Assembly: GCF_037153985.1 (NCBI RefSeq)
Contig: NZ_JBBAYI010000016.1
Span: 34,545-98,544, forward strand
Direction of reading: 5' to 3'
Source: Emticicia sp037153985
GTDB lineage: Bacteria; Bacteroidota; Bacteroidia; Cytophagales; Spirosomataceae
DNA: 64,000 bases
In this document: piece after piece, positions 24,942 through 34,266 of the stretch
Layout of the letters: every line of letters begins with the position of its first letter
How positions within the stretch are numbered: the first letter of the stretch is position 1
Position numbers and translations under genes: made by a program
The notes under the pieces: generated by a model
The model's input: the letters and a program-made list of their open reading frames with translations, nothing else
Databases searched by the model: none
Told to the model about the DNA's origin: nothing

Positions 24942-26054
24942 TTACATGGACTTCATAATCAGAGGTAATGTAACCGTGAAGTAATCTGGGCCGTTTTCGA
25001 TAACAGGAGGACTTATTTCAGGTTTACTTTGTGCAAGCAGGCTATATTTTGCCTGAATATTGGCTAAGCCTATTTGCGTTGACTCGAGGTTTTCAAGCCC
25101 CGACACACTTTTTCTCTGGAGGTTGTTCTGTACTTCCAGCAAACCATCATTAGTGGTGTTGATATTAATAGTGAGCGGGCGGCTTGGTCTGATAACATTG
25201 TGCTTGACGGCGTTCTCGACCAGTAGTTGTAAAGTTATGGGTGGAATCAGATGCCCCATGTATTTGTCGTTTACGCTAATGTTCAGATGCAGGCCATCGC
25301 CGTATCTGGTTTTAAGCAAATGATAATACGATTCAATGAAATTTAACTCATTGTTAAGGGTTGTCAGGTGGCTGGTGGTGTCGCCCTCAACGGTTGATTG
25401 ATTGGCTTGTAACAAATAGCGATACACCCGTGCCATCTGGTCAACAAATTCTTCTGCCTTTTCCGAATCCTCAGTAATGAGTGTTGAAAGTGAATTAAGG
25501 CTGTTAAATAAAAAATGTGGGCTTATTTGTGCTTTCAGGCTTTGCAGTTGCCCCTGAATGTTTTCTTTCAGCAGTTTTTCTTTGTTTACCTCGTGTTGTT
25601 TCCAATGCCCAAGCGAGTGAAATGTTTCCTGAATAACCATTGTCAGTACAATGGCCATCATGTTAATGACATATATAATGAGCAAGGTCATGTAGCTAAG
25701 TGTAGACCCAAAAAGCCTTAGACGGATGTATAAGGTAGCTACTAGCCCCAGAAAAATAGCCGATAAAATGGCATGTGTAAGTACCGAAATGCCTACGCGT
25801 TGAATGGTTTGCCCCAAGCCTGCATACCGTTGAGCAATAAGGGTATTAACGTAGTTCTGAACTAAAAAGGTGCAGGTAAGAATAATCAGATTAAGAGAGG
25901 TTGCGCCCAGAAATGTTTTTATATCAGAAAAATAAGACGAGCCTACCAGCAAATAACTAAAGAATACCAGAAACACAGGCATGGTAAGTAAGTAAGACCA
26001 GCTTGTCTTTGCCTCGGTTTTTTTGGTAAAATTATTTGCAAGCAGATTCTTCAT
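24942..26054 (-). CDS. LytS/YehU-type sensor histidine kinase (first of two)
   Basis: This 370-residue membrane kinase has four hydrophobic segments in the first 150 residues, a linker helix, and the His_kinase (PF06580-like) motif ISPHFLFNSLNSLSTL with phosphoacceptor His180. The ATPase end shows LVENAVKHN and an NIQAKY box near 345. It has no periplasmic sensor domain, so it probably senses within the membrane. It lies 54 bases upstream of the LytTR regulator gene and 123 bases downstream of a second, similar kinase. Confidence 0.9.
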   Translation of the reverse strand: MKNLLANNFTKKTEAKTSWSYLLTMPVFLVFFSYLLVGSSYFSDIKTFLGATSLNLIILTCTFLVQNYVNTLIAQRYAGLGQTIQRVGISVLTHAILSAIFLGLVATLYIRLRLFGSTLSYMTLLIIYVINMMAIVLTMVIQETFHSLGHWKQHEVNKEKLLKENIQGQLQSLKAQISPHFLFNSLNSLSTLITEDSEKAEEFVDQMARVYRYLLQANQSTVEGDTTSHLTTLNNELNFIESYYHLLKTRYGDGLHLNISVNDKYMGHLIPPITLQLLVENAVKHNVIRPSRPLTININTTNDGLLEVQNNLQRKSVSGLENLESTQIGLANIQAKYSLLAQSKPEISPPVIENGPDYFTVTLPLIMKSM

Positions 26055-26177
26055 AAATCTATAAAATGAAACCTTTTCTATGGTTAACTAACAAAAATAA
26101 GTCAATTTAAGGCTGCTTTTAACTGATACCTTGTATCAAACTCAATAAAAACTGTATGGATTGCATATTTTTGATTC

Positions 26178-27227
26178 CTAACTGGTGGGAAGTCTTTCTT
26201 TAATTACAGGCAGAATTACCGTAAAATGGGTATCATCTTTGATTACCTCCACGGGGTCGTCACAAATAAATGTGTACTTGGCCTGAAGGTTAGCTAGCAG
26301 GGCCTCCTGCATATCCATGCTCCGAATCTTTTTTTGCAGGTTGTTCTGTACCATAACTCTTTTATCGGGTAGTACTTCAAGGCTGATGGTTAAAGGCTTG
26401 CTAACCGACATCATATTGTGTTTAATGGCATTATCGACAAGTATCTGGAGGCTTAAAGGAGGAATAATAATGCCTGAATGATTGGGCAGTTCAGGAAATA
26501 CAAATTGCAGCCCGTCGCCATAACGTACCTTGAGCAGCCTTGTATAAATTTCCAGAAATTCGAGTTCGGTTGATAGGCTGGCAAATTCGACCTTTGCCGC
26601 TTGTAACATATACCTGTATATTCTGGAAAGGTCTTCAACAAAGCGTTCGGCTAACTCTTTGTTTTCGCCAATGAGCGATGAAAGCGTATTTAAACTATTG
26701 AACAGAAAATGAGGATTAACTTGCCCTTTCAAAGCATCGAACTGGCGTTGAAGGGTAATACGTTCCAGTTTTTCGTTTTCGGCCTGATGCTGTTTCCACT
26801 TTTCAAAAGCATAGAATAAACCTAAAGCAGCGCACAGGAAAACATCAAAGAAAAGCCCCAGTATCATGATAGGCCATATTTTTTGCCAGACAAACGCTAC
26901 GCCAAGATAAGGTATAATGCTGTAAGCCCATACATCAAAAACAGCTAGCAGCATGGTCATGCTTCCGACTAATATAAGCATGATTAACAAACGTTGCTTT
27001 GTTTGATAAACCATCGGGAAACGGGCTATTACCCAGCGGATAGCCAGTGTTAGCATGATAATGGAAAACCAGTATAGCACAAAAACGAGTTCTGTCCCGA
27101 TAAGAAAGGTACGTAGGTTGGAGAAATAAGTTTCGCCAATAAAATAGTAGTTACCTGCAACAAAAAAGATGGGCATCATCGACAGATGATACCACCATTC
27201 ATATTTTGAAAAAAAACTCGGCCTCAT
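26178..27227 (-). CDS. LytS/YehU-type sensor histidine kinase (second of two)
   Basis: A 349-residue paralogue of the neighbouring kinase with the same plan: four membrane segments (about 14-32, 44-68, 80-105, 118-140), then VNPHFLFNSLNTLSSLIGE with phosphoacceptor His173, and an ATPase end with LVDNAIKHN. Both kinases keep the KWKQH-type linker just after the last helix, which points to local duplication. Only one LytTR regulator gene follows, so the two kinases could act as a heterodimer or give two inputs to one regulator. Confidence 0.9.
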   Translation of the reverse strand: MRPSFFSKYEWWYHLSMMPIFFVAGNYYFIGETYFSNLRTFLIGTELVFVLYWFSIIMLTLAIRWVIARFPMVYQTKQRLLIMLILVGSMTMLLAVFDVWAYSIIPYLGVAFVWQKIWPIMILGLFFDVFLCAALGLFYAFEKWKQHQAENEKLERITLQRQFDALKGQVNPHFLFNSLNTLSSLIGENKELAERFVEDLSRIYRYMLQAAKVEFASLSTELEFLEIYTRLLKVRYGDGLQFVFPELPNHSGIIIPPLSLQILVDNAIKHNMMSVSKPLTISLEVLPDKRVMVQNNLQKKIRSMDMQEALLANLQAKYTFICDDPVEVIKDDTHFTVILPVIKERLPTS

Positions 27228-27427
27228 AAAATAGTATCAGCGTATTTTGAGGATAATGCGCTCCAGCTAATCTTCAAAAATAACTATTTTATCAGCTATG
27301 TTTTCATAGAATAACTTTATGAACCTGCTTTTATGTATGAATTGATAAAAATGCTGTATGATTTGTATTTATTGCCGTTAAAATTACAGCGCAAACAAGG
27401 CAAGAGTCTGGCAAAAATGAAAACAAA

Positions 27428-27459
27428 GTACTGCCTGACAGAAACAACCAAAGCAGTAC
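27428..27459 (-). terminator. Possible weak terminator after small lipoprotein gene
   Basis: GTACTGC and GCAGTAC pair across an 18-base loop, and on the minus strand the stem is followed by TTTGTTTTC. The loop is long and the T-tract interrupted. Confidence 0.4.
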
Positions 27460-27475
27460 CTTGAATATAATAACA

Positions 27476-27907
27476 TTATTTAACGGCCACTAGTGTAAAG
27501 GATTCTCCGGCTTCATCAACGCTGTTAACCATGAGTTTCTTATCTTTTATTTGTGCTACTCTTTCGCCTTCATAGAACAGGTCGATAGTGCCACTTCCGG
27601 GCGACACCACTACTCCTTCTACAAACTCAACCATAAACTCATCGTTAGTAGCTTTCTGACGGATATTAAGTTTCACATCTACTGTTGAGTCCGTTTTGCG
27701 GGTAATCTGAATAGAACCTTTAATGCTGGTTTCAGAAGCAGGTATGGTTTGACCCTGAAACACAATTTCTGTAAAATTATAATTGCCTGCTGCCTGAGTG
27801 GCTAGGTCAGGGGTGGGCGAGTCATGGTTTTTACATGAGCCAAGTAGCAAGGTAAAAATAGCTAATACACCTAATACTGATTTTAAAGAGTAACGTAATG
27901 CTTTCAT
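27476..27907 (-). CDS. Small lipoprotein of unknown function
   Basis: The 143-residue product has a long signal sequence with lipobox LLLGSC, placing the lipidated Cys at residue 25. The mature part is a single beta-rich domain that starts after a Pro/Asp/Ala linker and resembles lipocalin-like Bacteroidota lipoproteins in length and pattern (AGNYNFTEIVFQG, then alternating strands). I cannot assign a family. It is 248 bases upstream of the kinase pair on the same strand and is likely a separate transcript. Confidence 0.65.
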   Translation of the reverse strand: MKALRYSLKSVLGVLAIFTLLLGSCKNHDSPTPDLATQAAGNYNFTEIVFQGQTIPASETSIKGSIQITRKTDSTVDVKLNIRQKATNDEFMVEFVEGVVVSPGSGTIDLFYEGERVAQIKDKKLMVNSVDEAGESFTLVAVK

Positions 27908-28314
27908 TGTTGTTTACATAATTTTGTTTTGAATAAGAAAATACTGCTGTACAAACTTGTTGTCAGCCATGCAAAGATGTAGGGTTTGGTAGGTATTATT
28001 AAATGTTGCACTGTCTGAAACCTCAATTTGGGTGCATGAATCAGCCATTTTTAGACATCAATTGCATAAAAACTCTCTCATACAGACATAAATATAAAAG
28101 CAATACTTGCTTGGTCAAATTTCTTCACTTCATCCTGATAATATAGCAGTTTAGCCACCCGAATGCGCAGTTTAAGCCTAAACAGTTAGTTTAAACCTAC
28201 ACGGTCAGGATAATTTTGTGATGCTCAAGAAGTCAGAGGAAAATCTGTATCAGAAGTTTTAGAGCAATAAATCATCTGCCAGAATCCTCTTTACATGCTT
28301 GCTATTTATCAATT
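27908..28314. other. 407-base intergenic region between divergent lipoprotein genes
   Basis: No coding frame or RNA gene is visible. The only signal is TAATTTTG at 28211-28218, a full match to the TAnnTTTG -7 element, on the plus strand 97 bases before the beta-helix lipoprotein gene. A clear -33 TTG is missing. Confidence 0.5.
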
Positions 28315-29802
28315 ATGAAAAAGTTATCAAAAAAAATGAAAATCACTTCAACACTTTGGGCGTTGTTGCTGCTTGTAGGCAGTACGCTCGTATCATGTAA
28401 AGAAACCGAAGAAACACCTAAGCCTACACCTGACATACAACTGAAAGCACAGGCAGGCCCCGACCAAGATGTTTTACCTACAAAACTTGTTACTTTAGAC
28501 GGCTCGGCTTCGACCGGAAAAGATAGTAAAACTTTTAACTGGATAATGATTAGGAAACCCAGCAACAGCGATGCAACGTTGGCGCAGGCAAACACAGCAA
28601 AGCCCAACTTTACCCCTGATATTGTCGGATACTATGAATTTGAACTGACCGTAACCGATGGTTCAGAAAAAAGTCAGGACCGTATAAAGATAAAAGCAGA
28701 ATATACTGAGCCTATTACGTTAGATAAACCTATTACCAGCAAAACACGTTTGTTTGACCGCTTTATTGACCCCGTTAAAGCTGATTATCTGGTAACGAAA
28801 GATATTCCGGTAAGTGCTGAACTGACCATTGACCAAGGCGTAACAATGGCATTTGACCGCGATAAAAGCCTTAGTATTGAAGAAAAGGGTACTATCAGCG
28901 CGTTGGGGGTAATCGAACAACGTATCAGGTTTACGGGTATTCAGGCCCAAAAAAGCTATTGGGCAGGTATAAAGCTATATTCTCCTAGTACTGCCAATGC
29001 TTTAGCTTTTGTTGATATTGAGTTCGGAGGTAGCAAAATTGCTTTTACCAATACAAAAGCAGGTTTGGCAATGTTTGGCAATAATAAGGCGCAGATAAGC
29101 CTCACAGATTGCAACTTTACAAGTAACGATGGTTATGGGTTGTATGTACAGAATGGCTCGGTGTTTCGTGCATTTGCTCGTAATAGCTTTGCCAAACAAA
29201 CCGAAGCGGGTATTCTGATAGATGCCTATAATGCTACTTTGCTCGATGCGGCCTCGAAGTTTACAGGGGGTAATGGGCGCGACGTAGTGGAAATAAGTTC
29301 GTCAGATATTAAAGATGGGCAAAATGTGAGTTGGTCGGCTTTTGCAGATAAAACACCTTATCGTTTGCTAGGTAATATGGCTATTGAAACAGGCTGGACA
29401 CTCAAACCAGGAGTAATAGTAGAAGTAGCCAGAGATGCCATGATTAGTATTAACCGCAATGGGTATTTATCAGCCAAAGGAACAGCCGATAACAAAGTGC
29501 TTATTACGGGGTCTTCAAGAAATACAACACACTGGAGAGGCATAATTGTGTACTCGGTAAGTGCCTTGAACGTAATTGAAAACGCCGAAGTAAGTGGTGG
29601 CGGAAGCACCGTAATTGTGTCGGGTAAAAAAGCTACTGTAACAGCCTATGGCAAAGGGGCAAAAGTAAGTATCAAAAATACGCGTATCAGCAATGGCGGT
29701 GGTTATGGTATCATGTATACATCTGATGCTGAAATCAATGCCGACGCCGCATCGGCTAACACATTTGCTGCGAATGCAGGCACAAATCTCTATAAACTAT
29801 AA
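28315..29802 (+). CDS. Surface lipoprotein with PKD/REJ-like domain and beta-helix
   Basis: This is a 495-residue lipoprotein; the signal ends in LLVGSTLVSC, with the lipidated Cys at residue 28. Residues about 44-135 form a PKD or Ig-like domain (AGPDQDVLPTKLVTLDGSAS, later YEFELTVTDG). The remaining 350 residues read as a right-handed parallel beta-helix with repeated short strands and Asn/Gly turns, as in pectate-lyase-like or adhesin repeats. No catalytic motif is visible. A carboxypeptidase-regulatory-like lipoprotein gene follows 58 bases downstream and is probably cotranscribed. Confidence 0.72.
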   Translation: MKKLSKKMKITSTLWALLLLVGSTLVSCKETEETPKPTPDIQLKAQAGPDQDVLPTKLVTLDGSASTGKDSKTFNWIMIRKPSNSDATLAQANTAKPNFTPDIVGYYEFELTVTDGSEKSQDRIKIKAEYTEPITLDKPITSKTRLFDRFIDPVKADYLVTKDIPVSAELTIDQGVTMAFDRDKSLSIEEKGTISALGVIEQRIRFTGIQAQKSYWAGIKLYSPSTANALAFVDIEFGGSKIAFTNTKAGLAMFGNNKAQISLTDCNFTSNDGYGLYVQNGSVFRAFARNSFAKQTEAGILIDAYNATLLDAASKFTGGNGRDVVEISSSDIKDGQNVSWSAFADKTPYRLLGNMAIETGWTLKPGVIVEVARDAMISINRNGYLSAKGTADNKVLITGSSRNTTHWRGIIVYSVSALNVIENAEVSGGGSTVIVSGKKATVTAYGKGAKVSIKNTRISNGGGYGIMYTSDAEINADAASANTFAANAGTNLYKL

Positions 29803-29860
29803 ACAAATTTCGGGCAGATATATGCTGTTATGTTTGCCCGCTAGAAATCCAGATAAAACC

Positions 29861-30616
29861 ATGAAATCAATCATATATAGCCTGATGCTGTCTTTGTCTG
29901 CAATGGCATGCACTACCGATAAAACAACCGAACCCACCCCAGCGGATAACACTTCGGGTAAAGTAGAAAAAGGAATTGTAAAAGGAAGGGTAACCGATGC
30001 CAATAATAAACCTATTGCCAATGCAAAAATTGTAGCCAATAGCCTCGATTATCAGGATGCACGCATTGGTTATTCTGATGCAAACGGTAATTACAGTATT
30101 AAACTCCCTACTGGCATAGCGTCAGGCTCATTTTATGTGAGAGGGAGTGTAAGAGTAAAATATAATGGGCAAAACTATGATTTAGCTCTTTTTACTGAAA
30201 ATGACAGCCAGTTTTCGCCCTACGATGGTGCTATCAAGAATCTTACCCTGAAACTAACAGGTAAAAGAACAGGAAACTTTGGCGATGATGGCTTTTATGG
30301 CGGTACACTTGAAATACACCACGATTTCGATACCATTGAAAGAGAGAATATAGAACTGACGTTAGTGCCTGATGGCCCATTGGTTGACGGGAGTACTGGT
30401 AAAACTCTAGTGCGCCGTGCCGCAGCTGACGATTATAATATTTATGATATACCCGTAGGAAAATATAAGATTACGGCAAGAGACGTGAGTAATGGCAGGA
30501 AGCTAAAAGTAAAAGTACGTTATGATGAGAAAGATTATAGCGATTCGGCCACGGGTGTTTTTGTGCCTCCTTACGAGTTGGCTGAAATATATGAGCTTAC
30601 TATATTAATCAAGTAA
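29861..30616 (+). CDS. Lipoprotein with carboxypeptidase regulatory-like domain
   Basis: A 251-residue lipoprotein. The start at 29861 gives the signal MKSIIYSLMLSLSAMACTTD with Cys17 lipidated; the frame is open 56 codons earlier, overlapping the preceding gene, but that segment has no signal and is rejected. Residues about 38-85 match a carboxypeptidase regulatory-like (CarboxypepD_reg) domain: VKGRVTDANNKPIANAKIV, then GYSDANGNYSIKLPTG. A second beta domain follows. This type of protein is common in Bacteroidota surface loci; function is unknown. Confidence 0.75.
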   Translation: MKSIIYSLMLSLSAMACTTDKTTEPTPADNTSGKVEKGIVKGRVTDANNKPIANAKIVANSLDYQDARIGYSDANGNYSIKLPTGIASGSFYVRGSVRVKYNGQNYDLALFTENDSQFSPYDGAIKNLTLKLTGKRTGNFGDDGFYGGTLEIHHDFDTIERENIELTLVPDGPLVDGSTGKTLVRRAAADDYNIYDIPVGKYKITARDVSNGRKLKVKVRYDEKDYSDSATGVFVPPYELAEIYELTILIK

Positions 30617-30694
30617 GATATGATGTCGTAAACAAATAAAATACATAGGGTTAGTTTTGTTAAAATTAGGTTTCACCACACACAACTTTAATTT

Positions 30695-30724
30695 AAGGGT
30701 TCTTCATTGAAGAATCCTTTTTTT
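30695..30724 (+). terminator. Intrinsic terminator after the lipoprotein pair
   Basis: AAGGGTTCTTC pairs with GAAGAATCCTT (one G-U pair) and runs into seven T residues at 30718-30724. Confidence 0.82.
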
Positions 30725-30739
30725 ATGGATGATATTTTC

Positions 30740-30768
30740 TTGCAAACTCACAAATTTTTCTATTTTTG
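30740..30768 (+). promoter_or_regulatory. Promoter of the S10 peptidase gene
   Basis: TTG at 30740-30742 and TATTTTTG at 30761-30768 are 18 bases apart, an exact fit to the TTG-N18-20-TAnnTTTG pattern. The start codon is 24 bases further on. Confidence 0.72.
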
Positions 30769-30792
30769 CCCAACTAACTATTAACCAAACGT

Positions 30793-32310
30793 ATGAAAAA
30801 AATTCAACAGACTATCCTTCTGGGGCTGCTTTGTGGGGCTATCACGGGCTTTTCACAGAATAATGACAAAAAAAATGACGAAAAACCTGTAATTGCCCAG
30901 ATAGTTCCTGCACCAGTAGAAACCAAAGGCCAGATTACCATTGGCGGGCAAACCATTAGCTACACTACCCGCACAGGATACATGGTTTTAAAAGATGAAA
31001 GCGGCAAACCCAAAGCAAATATATTCTTTATAGCTTATACAAAAGATGGCGTAAGTGATGTAACTAAACGCCCTGTTACCTATACTTTCAATGGTGGCCC
31101 GGGTTCGGCCTCGGTGTGGCTGCACATGGGCTGTATAGGCCCCAAACGTATTCCGATGAGCGACAAGGGAGAAGCTCTGGCTCCGCCATATTCTTATGTA
31201 AATAACGAATACAGTTGGTTAGATAAAACCGATCTGGTATTTATTGACCCCGTGAATACAGGTTATAGCCGAGCAGTTCAAGGGGAAAATGAGCGTCAGT
31301 TTCTGGGTTATGTAGAAGATATTGAGGCGGTAGGAGAGTTTATTCGTTTACACGCAACCAAGTATGGCCGTTGGGGTTCTCCTAAGTTTCTGGCAGGCGA
31401 AAGCTACGGTACTACCAGAGCAGCGGGTTTATCGGGCTACCTGCAAGACAAATACAATATGTATATCAATGGTATTGCTTTGATTTCTTCCATCCTGAAT
31501 TTTCAGACAGCCCTTTTTGATAAAGGCAATGACTTGCCGTACGAGCTTTTTCTGCCTACTTATACAGCCATGGCATGGTATCATAAAAAAATAGCTCCTG
31601 AGTATCAGGCCGATTTGCAAAAAACACTTCGGGAGGTTGAAAAATTCGTTCTGAACGAATACTCAACTGTATTAATGAAAGGAGATATGGCAACTGAAGC
31701 CGAACAAACAATGGTTACCGAAAAACTAAGCAAATTTACGGGCTTGTCGAAAGAATATATAAAACGTGCCAATAACCGTATAGAAATCAGTCGGTTTGTG
31801 AAAGAACTATTACGTGACGAAGGTAAAACCGCAGGCCGTCTGGACGGAAGGTTTACAGGTACTGACTACGACAACGCCGGAGAACGCTACGAGTTTGACC
31901 CAAGCCTTGATGCCACCATCTCAGGACCTTATTCGGGAACTATCAACCATTATCTTCGTCAGGAGTTAAAGTATGAAAACGATTTGCCTTATCTGATTCT
32001 AACAGGTAGAGTACAACCCTGGAATTACAATAATGTGCAGAACAAGTATCTGAATGTGAGCGAAACGTTACGTCAGGCAATGTCGAAAAATCCGTATTTA
32101 AAGGTATGGGTTGCCGCAGGGTATTACGATTTGGCTACGCCTTATTTTGCAGCCGAATATACTTTTAATCACATGATGTTGCGCCCTGAACAAAAGAAAA
32201 ACGTAAATTTTACCTATTTTGAAGCCGGACACATGATGTATATCCACAAAGAATCGTTAATTAAATTAAAGAAAGACGCAGATAAGTTTTATGACTCGGC
32301 GTTTAAATAA
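30793..32310 (+). CDS. S10 family serine carboxypeptidase-like peptidase
   Basis: The 505-residue exported enzyme starts with a signal peptide ending near residue 21 (GAITGFSQ). It is an alpha/beta-hydrolase of the S10 family: oxyanion region FNGGPGSASVW at 99-109, nucleophile Ser204 in GESYGTTRA, Asp in GYYDLATPYF (about 447), and His480 in GHMMY. A long insert between about 270 and 380 is typical of bacterial S10 proteins. It probably removes C-terminal residues from peptides in the periplasm, at low pH in characterised homologues. It is monocistronic with its own clear promoter. Confidence 0.92.
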   Translation: MKKIQQTILLGLLCGAITGFSQNNDKKNDEKPVIAQIVPAPVETKGQITIGGQTISYTTRTGYMVLKDESGKPKANIFFIAYTKDGVSDVTKRPVTYTFNGGPGSASVWLHMGCIGPKRIPMSDKGEALAPPYSYVNNEYSWLDKTDLVFIDPVNTGYSRAVQGENERQFLGYVEDIEAVGEFIRLHATKYGRWGSPKFLAGESYGTTRAAGLSGYLQDKYNMYINGIALISSILNFQTALFDKGNDLPYELFLPTYTAMAWYHKKIAPEYQADLQKTLREVEKFVLNEYSTVLMKGDMATEAEQTMVTEKLSKFTGLSKEYIKRANNRIEISRFVKELLRDEGKTAGRLDGRFTGTDYDNAGERYEFDPSLDATISGPYSGTINHYLRQELKYENDLPYLILTGRVQPWNYNNVQNKYLNVSETLRQAMSKNPYLKVWVAAGYYDLATPYFAAEYTFNHMMLRPEQKKNVNFTYFEAGHMMYIHKESLIKLKKDADKFYDSAFK

Positions 32311-32369
32311 CTTGTGTTTTGTTGTAAATACCTATTATTATCCATGAATCCACTTTGAGTAGAATAGCT

Positions 32370-32807
32370 ATGAAAATCAGACCCGCTGTTTTAATCATAC
32401 AAGATGATAGTATCCTGACCATGCATTACTGTTATGGTGGTCAGGATGTTTACAATCTTCCCGGAGGAAATCTTGAATTTGGTGAGTTTCTGGCCGATGC
32501 CCTCTCGCGGGAGTTGGAAGAAGAGCTATCAGTAAAAGCCAGTATAGGCGACTTGATTATGGTAGGGGAGGTGCATTTCCCTGAACACCATAAACAAACT
32601 ATTCATTTTATTTTTGAAGGTAAAATAACCGAAGGTATACCTGTCTTGAATCCAGTGCATACTTCTGCATTGGCAGTTGAGTGGATAAAGATAGCTGACC
32701 TTGATAAGGTACATCTTTACCCGAATGTAAGCGAACATATAAAGGCGTATCTAGCCGGAAACCTGCCAGATGTCTATATAGGTAAGCTCAACCAGCTATG
32801 GTTTTAG
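32370..32807 (+). CDS. Nudix hydrolase
   Basis: A 145-residue Nudix hydrolase that cleaves nucleoside diphosphate-type substrates. The Nudix box is present: a Gly, then E after five residues, then RELEEEL, with the usual final Gly replaced by Ser (EELSV). The ATG at 32370 (MKIRPAVLIIQ) is chosen; a TTG 15 bases upstream is also in frame. Substrate is unknown. The last four bases overlap the stop end of the opposing MFS gene, so the two convergent genes have no room for a terminator. Confidence 0.85.
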   Translation: MKIRPAVLIIQDDSILTMHYCYGGQDVYNLPGGNLEFGEFLADALSRELEEELSVKASIGDLIMVGEVHFPEHHKQTIHFIFEGKITEGIPVLNPVHTSALAVEWIKIADLDKVHLYPNVSEHIKAYLAGNLPDVYIGKLNQLWF

Positions 32808-33994
32808 AAGGCCTCTTTTAATTTCATGCGGCGCACTTTTCCTGAAAACAGATAAATAAAGGCCAGAATTGCCAGACTTCCCATAATTAAGAAAGCATAA
32901 GGCATTCGGCTGATAACGTTGTGGTAAATCTCGGCCGATAAAAAAGCTCCCAAACCAATACCGGCTTCCATACAAATATACATGGTAGCCAACGCTCGTC
33001 CGCGATTGTTCTCGTCGCATAGGTCAATAGTCCATGCTTGTAAAATAGGAGAGAGCACCCCCTGCGCAATGCCAAAGAAAACAGCAGCTATTATAAACAG
33101 GTAAATATTATGTGCAAAAGCTGTAAAACCCATGGCAATAATCAAGGCAAAACAACCCCAGCGTAATACCGGAATCCGGCCGTTTTTATCAGAAACCTTA
33201 CCCGCTGCAAAACGGATAAACAAAGAAGCTAACGTATAAATCAGAAAATATAAACCTTTGTTATGCAAACCAATGCTTTTGCTTAAGTCGGGCGAAAGCG
33301 TTGCAATTGCCCCAAAGCTGAACGATGTCAGAAACATAACAGTAGCAGCAGGCAAAACCATTTCATCAAAAATATCGGTTTGTTTAATTTTTAACGAGTT
33401 GGCCGAAAAACGCTCACGCTGGTTCTGTGGCAGAGTTTCTTTCATGTTATATAAAATAGCAATTGAAATAAGCGCAAACATAGAAGAAACATAAAACAGC
33501 ACATTCATCGAAAAAGTATCGGCTATCCAGCTACCTAAAGCCGGGCCGAACGCCATTCCGAAGCTACTCATTAAGCCGTGCATTCCCATAGCCTCGCCGC
33601 GTCTGTTGGCAGGAACAATATCAGCAATATAAGCGGCGGTTCCGGTAGGTTTAAAACCTGTCGAGAAGCCATGAACTAATCTTAAAAACAAGAACGGGTA
33701 AATACTAGTTACCAACGGATAGAAGAACCCGCATACGAAGCAAACCAGAGAACCAAAAGCCATTACAGGAACACGGCCGATACGGTCGGTGAGACGCCCG
33801 CTAAAAGGACGCGAAAACCCTGCGGTAAGTGTAAAAAGACTAATGATAAGACCTTTGTATTCTGCCCCTCCTAATTTTGATAAATAATCAGGCAGTTCAG
33901 GTATAAGCATATTAAAACTTGCAAAGAAAACCAGTGAACTTATGCAGAGAAGCCAGTATTGGAGAGAGAATATACTATCAGATTGTTGTTCCAT
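32804..33994 (-). CDS. MFS transporter (DHA1-like)
   Basis: The 396-residue product is a twelve-helix major facilitator. The loop 2-3 motif GRLTDRIGRVPVM (about 59-71) and the GFSTGFKPTGTAAY region are typical of drug-proton antiporters. The start is placed at MEQQSDSIF; an ATG 20 codons earlier gives a Cys/Trp-rich stretch without family similarity. Substrate is unknown. It converges on the Nudix gene with a four-base overlap and is divergent from the lipoprotein gene at 34267. Confidence 0.87.
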   Translation of the reverse strand: MEQQSDSIFSLQYWLLCISSLVFFASFNMLIPELPDYLSKLGGAEYKGLIISLFTLTAGFSRPFSGRLTDRIGRVPVMAFGSLVCFVCGFFYPLVTSIYPFLFLRLVHGFSTGFKPTGTAAYIADIVPANRRGEAMGMHGLMSSFGMAFGPALGSWIADTFSMNVLFYVSSMFALISIAILYNMKETLPQNQRERFSANSLKIKQTDIFDEMVLPAATVMFLTSFSFGAIATLSPDLSKSIGLHNKGLYFLIYTLASLFIRFAAGKVSDKNGRIPVLRWGCFALIIAMGFTAFAHNIYLFIIAAVFFGIAQGVLSPILQAWTIDLCDENNRGRALATMYICMEAGIGLGAFLSAEIYHNVISRMPYAFLIMGSLAILAFIYLFSGKVRRMKLKEAF

Positions 33995-34266
33995 TTGCAA
34001 AAATAAAGCATATCGCCAAGTATTTCCAAAACAAACTTTGTTTAGAAATATCATTCAGTAACAAAGTACAATTTTTGTGAAATCCTGCCTCGTATTAATT
34101 AAAAATATCATTTCAAATATTTTAATACATCTGGTGCAACCCTTTTCTTTAAGAGATTCGTCATTGTGTATAGTTCTGGTAATTATTTAAATAATGTTTC
34201 GCTAATTATGAGTAGAAGTGTACACAAATCTTTATTTGTTCACTACTAAAAAACTATCTAAAATCG

